This document shows positions 39,572 through 51,384 of a stretch of 64,000 bases of DNA, one piece after another. Source of the stretch: Schizochytrium sp. TIO01 (taxonomy: Eukaryota; Sar; Bigyra; Thraustochytrida; Thraustochytriidae); the NCBI GenBank assembly GCA_004764695.1, contig SMSO01000036.1, positions 888,001 through 952,000 of the forward strand. The letters run 5' to 3'. A program made the position numbers and the translations under genes. The stretch's first letter is position 1, and the number at the start of each line of letters is the position of its first letter. The notes beneath the pieces are model-generated. The model was not told the origin of the DNA. It was given only the letters and a program-made list of their open reading frames with translations, and made no database searches.

Positions 39572-42057
39572 TTGCGGTATCCACATTCTAGGAAAATGGC
39601 ACATCATTCAATCTAACAATGGAAGCTAAGTCGAACAATTAATAGTTGGCATTGAAAAATGCCCTGGCAGAAACTTCATGTGACGTCTTTGACGAGTAGT
39701 ATGCCATCTACCCCTCATCTCGTATAGCCAAGCTGAGTTCTTCTAAGGCCTTCTTCAAAAATATGAACTGCTGTTAATAATATTTGAGATCCGTGTAAGC
39801 CTTGCACATGAGTACAGCTCAATAGCTTACTACTTATTCCCTAAGGCCAATGCATTAAACAACTCCGAGAAGCAGTTGGAACAGCAAATTTTTAAAGCGC
39901 TCCCACCAGATGCATTTGGGGCCTCTTAATTCATTAGAGATTTATCAAGGAAATCAATAGTAGAACTCATAAGTTGTTTTACAGAAGATCTGAAAGTCGT
40001 GAATAGATCGAAAGCAGTCGATAATAAACACATTGGAAGTCAATATTCTCGTCATTTTCGTTTTAACTCTTTTCAATACATCGTATCCGCAATGGCATGA
40101 AAGTATTTCACAATGCCCATCGTGAGTTCTTGGTCAAACTTGCCCTATGACAACATACGGTTTCTCTATCAAACACTTGGCGTATCCACAAAACCTAGTT
40201 CCGTTCTAATGGCCTGGCTGTTGCTGGTTTCAGTAAATAGAAGAAACAGCAGTTCTGACATCGCTAAGATTTTAGGAGCTCCATCATAAGGCTCATAAGC
40301 TATGTGAAACATAAGAAAATAATCAATGGTGGACTCATCAAGTCAAAACTATCATGTCAAAAGTGCGAATCTCCTTAAATTACAGATAAGCAAGCCAAAC
40401 CGATAGGCAATATGTAGGAAACCTAGCCTTAGATGATGTTCGTGAGCCATGTGTAAATCTTATGATACTTCGTTTATAAGTATATTGACTTTCATGCTCA
40501 GCAGACCTGAAATATTTTACCATGGGCAATGGAACGTTAGCTCATAAGCTGAAACTCCTTAGCTTTATTTGTCAGTGTACTAAGTAGATATCATCTACCT
40601 CCCAACTAAGTCTTCATCAATTAATTTACTAAATAATAAGTACCAGGCTTCAGAAGCTATACAATTTTTGATGGTGGACTTTGCAGATTTCTGAGCTACA
40701 GATTACATCAAACCAACTTGCAATCTGAAAGAAGGCTTGTGTAATGTTGGTTGGTGGCACTATCAATCAAAGGCCGACGCGCATGATCTACCAAAACTTA
40801 AATAGTCTGTTCTATTGTGAATGTTACAACGCAAGACAATAGTTACTTGATGACTTGATGTTTCTTGATGAAACTTCACCTTATTAACGCTCACATGTTG
40901 TTACAAGGTCGGAGCCGAGAACGTCATAGAAGGAAAGGATGTTTGAATGTAGAAAGAGATATTTCTCTACTATAATAAGTGGGTTAGGTCATTCCTAACT
41001 CTTACTTTTAGTGCAATCGCCCTAAAAGTTCAAAGAGCTAGGCCCTGATAACGCTTTCGGTTTTTTATTTTCGTGGAGTAAATTGGACTTTTTGTTGACG
41101 AGATATGCGTGAATAACGCCACAAACGTTTTCATCTCTTTCCTGAATATCGGTACCCACTACTTAAAAAGAGCTGTAATGCATTAATTCCAGAATTGCCT
41201 TACGCAAGCTGCAATGGTCAGTTTAAGATCAAAGGTTTGACTTACATTCCGTTAATTCAGCTGGTAGACTGAATACTCTTAAGATGAGAGTAATTTGGAG
41301 AGAGTTTGTTTGTTCATTGCGATTGAACTTGAATTTCAAAAGCTTTCTTTAAAAAAAAAAAAGAGAAACAAAATCTTAATTGAAGAGCGGTGCGAAAAAG
41401 GTTTTGATAGACAATTGCTGGCGCGGACTAGTAATTATATGAGATAATAAATGAAAATTTAAAGGTTGACATAAAATATGAGCAACGCAATTATCCCCAC
41501 TAGTTCACATTATTTAATTTAAGCTTTCTACAAGGGTCAAAACTCATTAGTATATACGTAACTAAGTACTCTAAGCAGAACTCAAAATTTTAATTGCTCC
41601 CATTTCATTTCTAGATATTACTGTTTATAATGGATCATCATAACCTCCATAATTGGGGAAAAGATAATCGATTGCTATAATATTTCTAGTACGAGGAAAT
41701 AGATACCTAGTAGCTACTACACTCTGATCAGGCAGACGTAATTCAAGTAATCAAACCATGATAGGATTAATTGCACTAGTGCACTAGTGTGCGTACTTAC
41801 CCTCTACATTTACTACTAATGAACATAGTAGTAGGTAGGTACTCCATGAGAGCTATGAGTTTTAAACAAGCAGTAATTCATTTAATTTAATTATTTTAAT
41901 AAGCTATGCTTTTCTCATAAAACAATCCTAGTGCCGAAGAGAACCGTGTGCACGCACGTGCTCAGCTGATTTGCTTAGCTATTACTTTCTCAACACGAAT
42001 GCAAGCAAATACCAATTAAGCTCGGAAGAAGATCCTTTAACGTGTCCAGGCGCTACG
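39572..42057. other. 2.5-kb region without recognised gene
   Basis: No open frame with domain character is found on either strand. It may include introns or the 3' UTR of the LRR gene and the promoter of the LIM gene. A GTAGTAGGTAGGTAC motif lies near 41830. A poly(A) run (about 41350) and AT-rich blocks are present. Confidence 0.55.
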
Positions 42058-43217
42058 ATGGAGGCACCTCGGTGTGCTCGCTGCAATGAGCGTGTCTATA
42101 TGGCTGAGCGGTAAGTCAAGTTTCATAATAAAAAAAGGAGAAGGATGGATCAGTTCTCAAGATTACGCTTCCTTGCAGCTGCGCTCTGCTAGGTCTCTGT
42201 CGAAGCCAAGCTCAGATCACTGCGTGTGTATCATAGAGAGGTGTTCTTTGTAAAGCAACGCGACAACAAGAGAGGCCACGGTGCCTACACAAGGTGCAGA
42301 TTAGGTTGAGAAAAGTTGTTTTTGCAGGGTTAGATTGTCTGTTGTAACTAACACGGTATCGGTATAAACCCTGCTAATCATTATGTTGCCTATTATCAAT
42401 TCAACCTGACAGCTATAACGCACTTGGCAAAGTTTGGCACAAGTCTTGTTTTCGCTGTACATCATGTTCCAAAAAGCTTGAGCTTGGCAAGCACCTCGAA
42501 AATAACAAGATGCCATACTGTGAAAGTACGTTCTAATGACTTTGATATTTATCTTCAAAAATCAGAAATCTCGCTAACCGGCGGCTTATGCATCTTACTT
42601 TGTTTAATTCTTTATTGTTTACAGCCTGCTACGCGAAGCTTTTTGGTCCCCGTGGATACGGCTTTGGAGTAGGGGCTGGCATTCTTGCTGGTAATTTTGA
42701 CGGAACCACCCCAACGCAAGCACCAGCAACTTCAGCAAACTGGAGAAAGCTTCGAATGGCACTTAAAGTAACTCAACATGATCATTCTGTGGAGGAGGAG
42801 GAGACTAATGACCTTGATTATGATGGCGAACTTGTATTGGAAGATAAAGGTAGTGAACAAGACCAGCCTGATGTACTGGCGAATGTTGTTGCGGCGTTCG
42901 GAAATGCCCCGGCCTCGTCGAAACGCCTATCGAAACGCTCATCAACCCGTTCATCCGCAAGGATGTCCTCACGCTCGCATCGATTGAGTTCTCGCCCTAG
43001 TGTGGCGAGTAATTTCATGTTTGATGAACCAGAAGAAGAACCTATGGAACTTGTAGATGATACCTCATTTGTTGAAAAACGGAATTCAAGCAAACGCCGA
43101 TCAAGCAGACGCCGATCGAACAGACGCCACTCCATGCGCAACAGTGAGGAACCAAAGTCATTCTGGGACCAGTTAAAAGAGTTCTGCGGCTGCGGTCGAA
43201 ATATCGTAGAAGAATGA
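42058..43217 (+). CDS. Single-LIM-domain (CRIP/CRP-like) protein, three exons
   Basis: The model joins 42058-42110, 42413-42525 and 42625-43217 and encodes 252 aa. Exon 1 gives MEAPRCARCNERVYMAER; its donor is GTAAGT (42111). Exon 2 follows the acceptor CCTGACAG (42412) and gives YNALGKVWHKSCFRCTSC, then KKLELGKHLENNKMPYC; its donor is GTACGT. Exon 3 follows TTTACAG (42624) and gives TCYAKLFGPRGYGFGVGAG. Together this is a full LIM zinc finger (CxxC, WHxxC, CxxC, CxxC) with the LFGPRGYGFG tail typical of CRIP/CRP proteins. The remaining 175 residues are disordered, with a Ser/Arg-rich block (RRSSRRRSNRRHS), and end FWDQLKEFCGCGRN. Both introns keep the frame (302 bp and 99 bp). A role in actin or nuclear scaffolding is inferred from the family. 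Confidence 0.88.
42111..42412 (+). other. Intron 1 of the LIM gene
   Basis: GTAAGT donor and CAG acceptor; 302 bp, phase 2. Removing it makes the CxxC...VYMAER and LGKVWHKSC parts of the LIM domain contiguous with the usual spacing. Confidence 0.85.
42526..42624 (+). other. Intron 2 of the LIM gene
   Basis: GTACGT donor and TTGTTTACAG acceptor with a T-rich tract; 99 bp, phase 1. Removing it joins MPYCE to TCYAKLFGP. Confidence 0.88.
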
Positions 43218-43913
43218 TGTTTGATTCCTGTTGAATGCTCAATAAGAAATAGGGTTAATTGCCTTTGGATTTTAGACCCAAAAAATTGCACGCACAGAAA
43301 AGATGGATTTTTTTTTTTTTCAATATAAACTTTCTCTTTAAATGCGAAATACCATGATTTCTAGATCTATAATCTCACGAGTCTGTTTCAATGTTCCTCC
43401 TTATCTTTTGTGGCATGTCTTTTCAGTAGCGCAAAGACTGAACTAATCTTAATACTATCCAATTTGTTGATGTCTAGAACTAATTATGGCCTAAAGACTT
43501 TTAACATGAAACCAAATTATGCGGAGATGCCTGTTTTGTACTTAATCGCCCTAATTCTCGAGCGGTCTTGAAACTCTGCCAACATATCTCCATAACAATT
43601 AAACTAAGCACATATATCGAAGGAAGATTTTACCAATGTCACCCTTTGTTCCTAACTATACGTTTAGTCTTGAAGAGTGATCTTCTTCTTTTTAAATGTT
43701 TATTTATTTAGTTTTATTTTTTAAACTATATATATATATAAGCACGTCACTTGAGCATTTATACAGACAAAATAAAGTACGAACTGAGAAGATGGACTAA
43801 AAGCATGAACATAAATTAAATACTATGTATATTCCGAAAAGGATCAAACTAAGTCCTGTGTTTCAAATACTTGTGAATACCATGTTCGTGATACAAAAAA
43901 AACATCAATTAAC
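43218..43913. other. Convergent intergenic region
   Basis: AT-rich 3' flanks of the LIM and kinase genes, with poly(T) (about 43307-43320) and a short AT run near 43728. Nothing else is seen. Confidence 0.65.
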
Positions 43914-46900
43914 TTAAAAGCTATCTGCCCACGCCGCTGCAGGACCAGACTCGAGATAAGGAAGAACTTTGAAATTTTCGTCGTAGTCATCAAACATAGA
44001 GCAGTCCACATCAGAGCGTATAGGGGGCTTCCAAGGTGCTTGAATCTGCTTTGTCTCCAAATGCTTCCAGTTCACTTGACGAAACCAAGGATGGGCCATA
44101 ATCTCCGCAACGCCACGAACTCCACCGCCCAATCTCTTAAGGGGATCCTTTTTCAAGAGACCAGCAATAAGGCGCTTGGCTTCGATATCTTGGCAATCTT
44201 CAGGAAAAATTAACGGTTGTTTCACAATGCGCTTACACACTTCGTTCTGGTTGTCATCAGGCCCACTGAAAGGCGTATAACCAGATATTACCTCATACAT
44301 AAGAATTCCAATTCCCCAGTGGTCGTTTCCCTTTCCGTAACCCCGTCCCAGGACTAATTCTGGGCTGAAGTAGTCTGGGGTTCCGCAAGTCGTAAAAGCC
44401 TTTGTTACGTTCATGTTTAGCGAAACCAAAATCTACCAATTTAAGGTAGCCATCAGTATCAATGAGGATGTTCTCTGGCTTCAAATCCCGGTAAAGAATA
44501 TCTCTCGAGTGTAAGTAGGAAAAGGAAGATACAACGCAGGCCATATAGAACTTGTGATGTAGCGGCTGCAGATTAGCTCCATAATTCTGAAGAAAAGAAA
44601 AAAGTTCTCCACCCTGTACCAGTTCGAGCAACATATAGAGACAGTCCCTATCCTGAAACGTCTGGTGAAGGGTAATGATAAATGGATGACGCAAACTTGA
44701 GAGGATGATCTTCTCATTGAGGATGTTCTGCTGAAGCTTATAACGAGTAATTTGAGCTTTCGACTGAACTTTAAGAGCGTACGTGGAACCTGACGCAAAG
44801 TGCCGTACCATTTGAACACGGCCAAAGGTTCCTGTGCCAAGTGTTTTGATTGGTTGGAGATCCCGAAAGGTATAATTTGTCTGTTGAGATGTTGGGGAAT
44901 CTATGGGAGGCGGGGGAATGCTCGGCTGAGCAGCCACTTCAACATCCATTGCACTTGTGCATGTGCTTTCACTGTCTGAGACAGTGTGTTCGCTTCCACG
45001 CGCAAGTTTACCATTTGTTTCAGGACGATGAGCTGCGCCAGAAGCACCTTCCATGACTTGCTCATTCCACATCTTTTGTCCCTGGGAAGATTCTTGTGCC
45101 ATAGCATCCTGGTCCTGCTGACACCGCTGCTGTTGTAAAAGCTGTTTTTGATGAATTTGTTGTTGCAAAAGGTGATGTTGATGCAGAAGTCTCTGTTGCT
45201 GTTCTAGAATAGCAGCTTGTTTACGGAGAAGATCCTCGCGCATCTCGTCATTCATAGCGAACTGAGGCATATCAGCTTCTGTACATGTCCTCATAGCTTG
45301 GGCGTTTTGGGCATGGGCCGCCGCTGCTACTTGCGCAGCCCGGGCTGCAGCTTCCATTTCTTGTTGGTGTTGGGCTTGGATGGCACGCTTCTTTAGTGCA
45401 TTCTCCTGGCGGCGCTTTTTGATAACGCGCTTCAAGATCGCATCCGCTGGTCCAAGCAGGCCCTCGAAGCTCTCTCGATCTAAGACAAAGCATTCACAAG
45501 GAGTTCGCGCAATTACGTTCGCTTCTCGCACATTGCCCTCTGCAAGAGCCATTTCACCAAAGTAGTCACCCACCTTAAGTGTACTAACTTGGTTAGTCAT
45601 CATCTTGTTGACTTCGAGCTGGACATCCTGTGTAACATCTGCTTCACCACTACGAAGTACATAAAATGAATTTGCTTCCTCACCCTGACGAATAATAAAT
45701 TCGCCCTTTTCAAAACTTTGCAGAGTAAACGCAGAAAACACCTTTTCGACTTCAGCCATATCTAAGCAGCGAAATAGCTCAATTTGTTTGAAGATACTAT
45801 CCCGAATATTGTTGTCGAGCACCTCTCGAAGCGGGCCCAAAATAGTGTTAAATGCATGGCGATCTAGTACAAGACATCGAACATCAGTCAAAGCGATCAC
45901 ATTTGCTGCGCGTGCTTCATCTTTGAGCAAGGCTCGTTCTCCAAAGCAAGCATGCGCACCTAATTTCACAAGTGGATGCGGCATATCCGCTCCAAGGACC
46001 ATGCCGTCCGAAACTTCAACTTCTCCGCTACTGATAATGTAAAAAACATCGCCGATTTCTCCTTTGCGAATAATTTGGGCCCCCTTTTGGTATTCGCGAT
46101 AACGAACAACCTCGGCACAACGATCCATTTGTTCATCAGTCAAAGCAGAAAGCAAAGGGACTGATTTCAGTGCCGCCTTGGCTTCTTGAATATCGTGACG
46201 TGTGCTCGCTTGGACCATAGAGCGAAAGCCCACGCGGTCAAGTTTCCATACAATTGCATTGGAAGAGGCTTGTACTGTCGCTGCACGCTTTTGACCATAC
46301 AAGAGAGCAAGTTCACCAAAACTGCCACCAGCTTCTATTTTTCCAACTTTTCGACCAAACTCGGGGGTGAAGCTATCCTCATGACAATTTGTATTTCCTG
46401 CTGCATAAGCTGTAGTGTTGTGGGTAGGCTGAGATGGGGTTGCGCTAGTTGAAGACGATGAGGAGGCATGTGCAGAGTTTCTAGCACCAGTGCTATGACT
46501 GCTATCTTTACGACGCTTCTGAAGTACGTCAAATGTGCCGACTTCTACGACATAGAAAAAATCACCACGATCACCTTCACGAATAAGTACATGCCCTTGC
46601 ACAACTTCTTCTTTGCACATCATACTGACAAGGTTGTGCAAGAGGTCATGAGGAAGAGCTTGAAACAGATACTGGTCCTTGATAATACCCATGAGGAGTT
46701 GTCGAACCTTTTCAGACTTGGGATAAAATTTTGGAACAACAGCAATATCCTTTCCATTGTCAATTGAGGTGCTTGACTCAGTGATGACACCCTCGCGACG
46801 CTTTTTATCTCTTGAAAATGAAGTTTTCTTGCCAATCATAGACATGAGTCCCTTAAGTTTGTTCATTCGCGCAGACTTCCCTAAGGTCAAATCCCCGTTT

Positions 46901-48026
46901 GCAGGAGGAGATGCTACTTCCAGGCCATTTGAACGCTTTCTGGAAAGCATACGCATCGGAGAAGATCCTGAACTATTTGATACACTTGACCCTATAGACG
47001 TTTGCGAATCAGAGCGCTGTATTTCAACATTACTGGGTACTTTCGCATCAACGGATCCAGTACTAACCTGATTTGTTCTTGAAGAGGAAGCAATTTCTGA
47101 TCCAGTTGCGAGACTCACACGAGCCTTTGCATCAGCGGGGGGATCTGTTGTTGCACGCTGGCGTTTATTCGTTGGCTCACCAGGGTCAACTGTAGAGCGG
47201 CCTTGCTCCACATGAGGGTTAATGTCGTCAGAGAGGTCCATTTGAGAAAGAGAGGAAGGACGGATCTCGGGGGAACCAGCAGTTCTGTGGTTAATTCGAT
47301 GCTCATCTCGCATCATATCTGTGGCATGGAGCATTGGGGATGAAGATGCAGAAGATGCAGAAGACCCTGATGATGATGACGATGATGATGACGCAGATCC
47401 TGAAGAAATGTAAGCCCCGTGCCCTTTGCTGGGGAAGCCATGGTTCACATTGTGAGCCCATGAATCTACGTTTGGCTGCAATGTGACAACATCTGACTCA
47501 CCAGCCTGCAAAGCCTTTGAACCAGCATCCATGTGTGAGGTGGACGGACCTGTTTGGTTATCTGAAGACATCGAAGACGAGAGCTTACCAGCTGCGCCAT
47601 GCGCGCTTGCTAGCGCTGAGGAGCGAGAGCTTTTTTGAGCAGCCAACATATTGGATACGCGTGAAGCTGCAGAAATAGAACTTAAGTTTGCTTTGGTTGA
47701 TGGTGATGATGCAGATGTCGTCAAGTGACCTTTGTCTACACCTGTGCCGTGGATGATTTTATTGGAATGTTTATTGGAATTTGAGCTTGGCAATCCAGGT
47801 CGCAAGATTTCTGTGGGCTGTGTTGATACCATTCCACTCGTGGACATGGGTGAAGATGAGCGGTTCGAGGCACCGCTGTCGCTCGCAAAACTTCTTGTGG
47901 AGCCAGAACACGCGCGTGCAGAAGGGCGAGCAGTATCAACATACGTGTGCTGGTGTTCCGAGTTACCTAAATTGATGTTGGCGGTACCACTCGTACTAGG
48001 GTTTTGGGGGTTTATCCCACTACTAA

Positions 48027-48063
<37 letters not shown>

Positions 48064-48066
48064 ACC

Positions 48067-48109
<43 letters not shown>

Positions 48110-48423
48110 ACATTCATGACAGACGCAGATGCAGAAGCGCTGACAGATGCGAGGTTGTGACTGAGACTGCTGTTGCTACTGCTTGAGGTGCCGCTTTTAG
48201 CAGCAGAGGCATCGGCACTTGCACCATTCTGAGAGAAGTGTAGACCTGCGAGAGAAGCACGAGGACCGCGGTTGCGAACATCAGATCGAGAAGGCTCTGT
48301 CCACGTGCGTTCCTTGGTATATACATTCCAAAAGTAGACTCTTCTTGTGCTACGGTCAAACTCTGCATACCAACCTTCAGGCAAGTTGAAGCGAGCATTG
48401 AGTTGTGCGCGATCCATCATCAT
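43914..48423 (-). CDS. WW-domain cyclic-nucleotide-dependent protein kinase (PKG-like), with a frame break
   Basis: About 1500 aa read in two frames. Order: WW domain at about 14-44 (LPEGWYAEF, VYFWN, TWTEP); long Ser/Asn-rich linker; three cyclic-nucleotide-binding domains with phosphate-binding cassettes FGELALLYGQKRAAT, FGERALLKDEARAANV and FGEMALAEGNVREANV (about 571-736, 737-861, 874-989); Gln-rich coiled linker; AGC kinase from about 1184 with GTGTFGRV, YALKV, YRDLKPEN, DFG and CGTPDYFSPE. After DFGFAK (about 1336) the frame changes by one base near 44415. The rest of the kinase, including the activation segment and AGC tail, continues in another frame to 43914. Unshifted, the protein would end at 44293. 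The catalytic motifs read on both sides are intact. An assembly indel, a recent mutation or frameshifting are all possible. The ATG at 48423 is chosen; two further Met codons follow immediately. Confidence 0.85.
44412..44421 (-). other. Frame change within the kinase domain
   Basis: On the coding strand the sequence GCTAAACATGAA must be read GCT AAA before and ATG AAC after, so one base (for example the C at 44415) is extra or two are missing. No intron of plausible size fits, because DFG and the activation loop lie on either side within about 30 bp. Confidence 0.8.
48021..48115 (-). repeat. Coding trinucleotide repeats (Asn and Ser runs)
   Basis: GTT and TGC runs on the plus strand encode poly-Asn and poly-Ser in the linker after the WW domain. 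In other frames they give spurious poly-Leu and poly-Val open frames. Confidence 0.9.
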
Positions 48424-49416
48424 GGCGGTGTGCAAAACTCAAAACCTTAAGCAGCACGGCACGTACTTCAGGCCGGTGCCGGTGAGTGACAAGCTCACCG
48501 ACGAAGGCTGAAAGACTTGCCTGGTGTTTATCTCGACTTCTGTTCCGTTTACCTTTGTTTGTTGATCTATCTAAATGCCCAGGGCGTTTTGTTGTCGTCC
48601 TCTTGTTGACAAACTTCTCCGTCTTGACTCCCTTCTCATCCTATAACTTAACTAACATGCTTCAAGTTGTTTACACTCTTACTTTCTTACTTTCTTATTT
48701 TCTTTCTTCTCTTTCTTCTCTTGTTCTTTCTCCTTGGACATCTTTTTCTTTTCTTTTTCTCTCTCCACTCTTTTCTTTTTACTACCACGTATTGATATTT
48801 AGTATTTTGTGCTTACTTTTATCATCTCTATATTAAGTGCTCCCTATAGTTAGTTGGATCCTATAGTACTATTACCATCTATTTGGTTTGTAGGTAGTAG
48901 GTGCATTTTCTAATTGGACTAGCGATCTATATACGAGTAGTGAGTGGATTCTCATTGTAGCTGCATGTGTGCTCGCACTCGTCAACTTCAATTAACCATA
49001 TTACTAAGCTTACTATTATTAATGCCGCGGTGCTATTTTATTTCCTGTTCATATCAACAATTTATATAATTTAGTCTCTACTATTGTATATTCTTATTGT
49101 TGTTAACACTATATATGCACACATAATTAGATAATTAGAAATATAATAGAATAAACTACTCAGTATCACTCGTTGATTTCCTCTATCCAATTGCCTCATC
49201 GATAACTTTTGGTTCTCTGCAGACATGAATTGTATCGACTGACAACTCAATAGGTGATGCGGACTGACCGGTTCGCATGGCTGCCTAGGATCAACGGCAC
49301 CCTCCTGTGGCCAGGCCAGCCTCTTTCTAACCATTACATTTTGATTAAAAAGACGCTTTATAAGTAGTATTGTTGTAATCAGAGTCATTAATATCCTATA
49401 TTGGAAAAACAAATAT

Positions 49417-49418
<2 letters not shown>

Positions 49419-49464
<46 letters not shown>
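49419..49464. repeat. (AT)n microsatellite
   Basis: About 22 AT units between AAATATACAC and TGAAAACC. Confidence 0.95.
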
Positions 49465-49466
<2 letters not shown>

Positions 49467-49852
49467 AAAACCGAAGTACAATTGCTTCTTAAGTCCTGAT
49501 AGCTACTACCTCGGTACTATCCACGAGCGTTGATAATAGTAGCATGATTAACTTCATCATCGTTTAACAAATTTGGACTTTTGGACCTCTACAATTTCAT
49601 GGGTAAGACTCTACGACAAGTCTGCTGACGATCTACTCAACTCGAGGTGTTCAAGCGTACTACAACTACGTGAGTGTTACCCTCACCTTTAATGAATGAC
49701 TATCAGAGAGTTATTCACATCGTACAGCAAATGTTCGTTCGATCTTTCAGGGCAGCTAGATAGTCTATTTTAATGTAATAGCTTGATGATCAATACCTGA
49801 GTAGTTGGTGCCTAGCCCGGCTCAGAAATGAGACGGCCAGAAGACTCTACCT

Positions 49853-49922
49853 ACTCTCACTAGTCAGAGGCAACTTCTTCAGATCTTTTAGCTTGGGTTA
49901 AAAGAATTTTAGCCAAAGCAAA
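49853..49922 (+). repeat. Short dispersed element, copy 4 (plus orientation)
   Basis: Starts ACTCTCACTAGTCAGAGG, followed by CAAC and then TTTTAGCTTGGGTTAAAAG and TTTTAGCCAAAG. It has the same block order as the copy at 21876. Confidence 0.55.
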
Positions 49923-50277
49923 GAGAATACAAGAGAAAATATCTTCTTTTCTTTTTCTTTTTCTTTTTCATTTATACTCTGCAACTCCTACCGCGTCGCT
50001 ATAGGTACTACTAGTGGAGCAAACAACCAGAAGTGCTTTGTGATTTTGTTTGTGTACGCATATAGTGCCTACTTACTTACCTACCTAGCACTTAGCACTT
50101 GTATAAGAATAATAAATCTTGCCTTGACTTCAATGTAGGTATGGGCAGTGAGTGATTATTTTGGCTTGAGCTTGTGCCTAACCTAAATTATAATCACTCA
50201 TTTCCTTTCCCCGAGTGAAAGTGGTAGAGTACTTCGAGTACTTCGTTGAAACTAATTGACCTTTCGACTTGAAGGTG

Positions 50278-50306
<29 letters not shown>
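50278..50306 (+). repeat. Poly(T) tract of 29
   Basis: Uninterrupted T run. On the minus strand it is a poly(A), which could mark the 3' end of a retroposed sequence, but nothing recognisable precedes it. Confidence 0.9.
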
Positions 50307-50310
<4 letters not shown>

Positions 50311-50937
50311 AAATTAAACATTTTACTCTAAAAATGTAAACACTAATTTACTTAGCAGGTAGGGCCTGATAATTATATATATAAAGCAAAAAATGCAACA
50401 AAAAATGTAAAAAAATGCAAAAAAAAAATGCAAAAAAAGGAAAAACAGGAAACAGAAAAGATGATAATATATACTTTATACTGTGGTACCTTCGATTGAT
50501 ATGATAAACAGTGAGAAGGTAGCCTAAGGTCAAAGTTTTAGTATAGCTATTAATCAAGGGGTGATTGGTATGACTTGAACTTTAACCTCAGAATCAGTTA
50601 TTAATAGTCACTTTTACTAGCTAGAGTTAGGTAATAAATAAGTCACGCTTGGGTTGGGCAGTGAGTAGCCTAGGTATTACTATCTGCGTAGGTAACTTTT
50701 GTAAACTTGTGGCGTGTGCATGCCCTGTGCTTGAGAAGAGAGGAAAGTTGTCAGGTAGGTACGTACAAGCTAACAGATTTTACTTTTTACCTATGTGGTG
50801 CTTAGGATTGCTTCACGAACAAAACGAGAAGTCGAAGCAAATGTCTTTCACTCATTACCTCGTTACTTTTGCAATGTATTTGCTTCAAGTTCTTGTATAT
50901 GATGAGGTAGGGAGCGAGTGTTTTAGTTTGGTGAATC

Positions 50938-51002
50938 AATCTCCTAGTCAGAAGCAACTCCATAAAACATTCAAGACTGGGTAAAAGCTTAGGAGAAGAT
51001 AA
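50938..51002 (+). repeat. Short dispersed element, copy 5 (diverged)
   Basis: ATCTCCTAGTCAGAAGCAAC followed by TTCAAGACTGGGTAAAAGC. The head and tail blocks are in the same order, with more mismatches. Confidence 0.4.
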
Positions 51003-51329
51003 ACTACGTGAGGGCGGGAATATCACTGGAAGTCCTTTGTTGGTGTAAGCATTATCTGCGAATGTATATGTGTATGAATTATGGGGTAATTCACATAAAT
51101 TATCTATATAGTAGTTACCAGCGTAGCAGGTTGTTGCATGAAATAGTTGAGATGTAATCCGCATAGTAGGTTATTATACAAAGTTGAAAGTAATCCACTC
51201 TCACTATGGGTTAAAGGTAACTCATACATTTAAAACCCTTTGACTAGGGTAGATTTCGAAACGAAAACAATCTGGTATGAGTACAACAAGGGAATGGGGA
51301 GATGTTACACATATATGTATATATATGTA

Positions 51330-51384
51330 TTGGTCTTTTATCCTAGCGAAAGGCTTGAATAGCCTCTGACTGGTGAGAGTGACT
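51330..51384 (-). repeat. Short dispersed element, copy 6 (inverted, diverged)
   Basis: On the minus strand it reads GTCACTCTCACCAGTCAGAG, then GCTATTCAAGCC and CGCTAGGATAAAAG. The head matches copy 4 closely and the tail weakly. Confidence 0.4.

Noticed and set aside
39557-39591. 35-bp intron in the LRR gene (GTAAGT to TTCTAG)
   Set aside because: In phase and giving 16 further codons, but far shorter than the two clear introns seen here (99 and 302 bp). Kept only as a remark.
47732-48186. Poly-Leu and poly-Val frames on the plus strand
   Set aside because: Antisense readings of the Asn and Ser trinucleotide runs of the kinase gene.
50278-50306. Poly(T) as the tail of a retroposed element on the minus strand
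   Set aside because: No retroelement-like or gene-like sequence lies on the expected side, and no target-site duplication was found by eye.
50649-50984. 111-codon open frame in the large gap
   Set aside because: It has no ATG start at its 5' end, no domain, and it overlaps a copy of the dispersed element.
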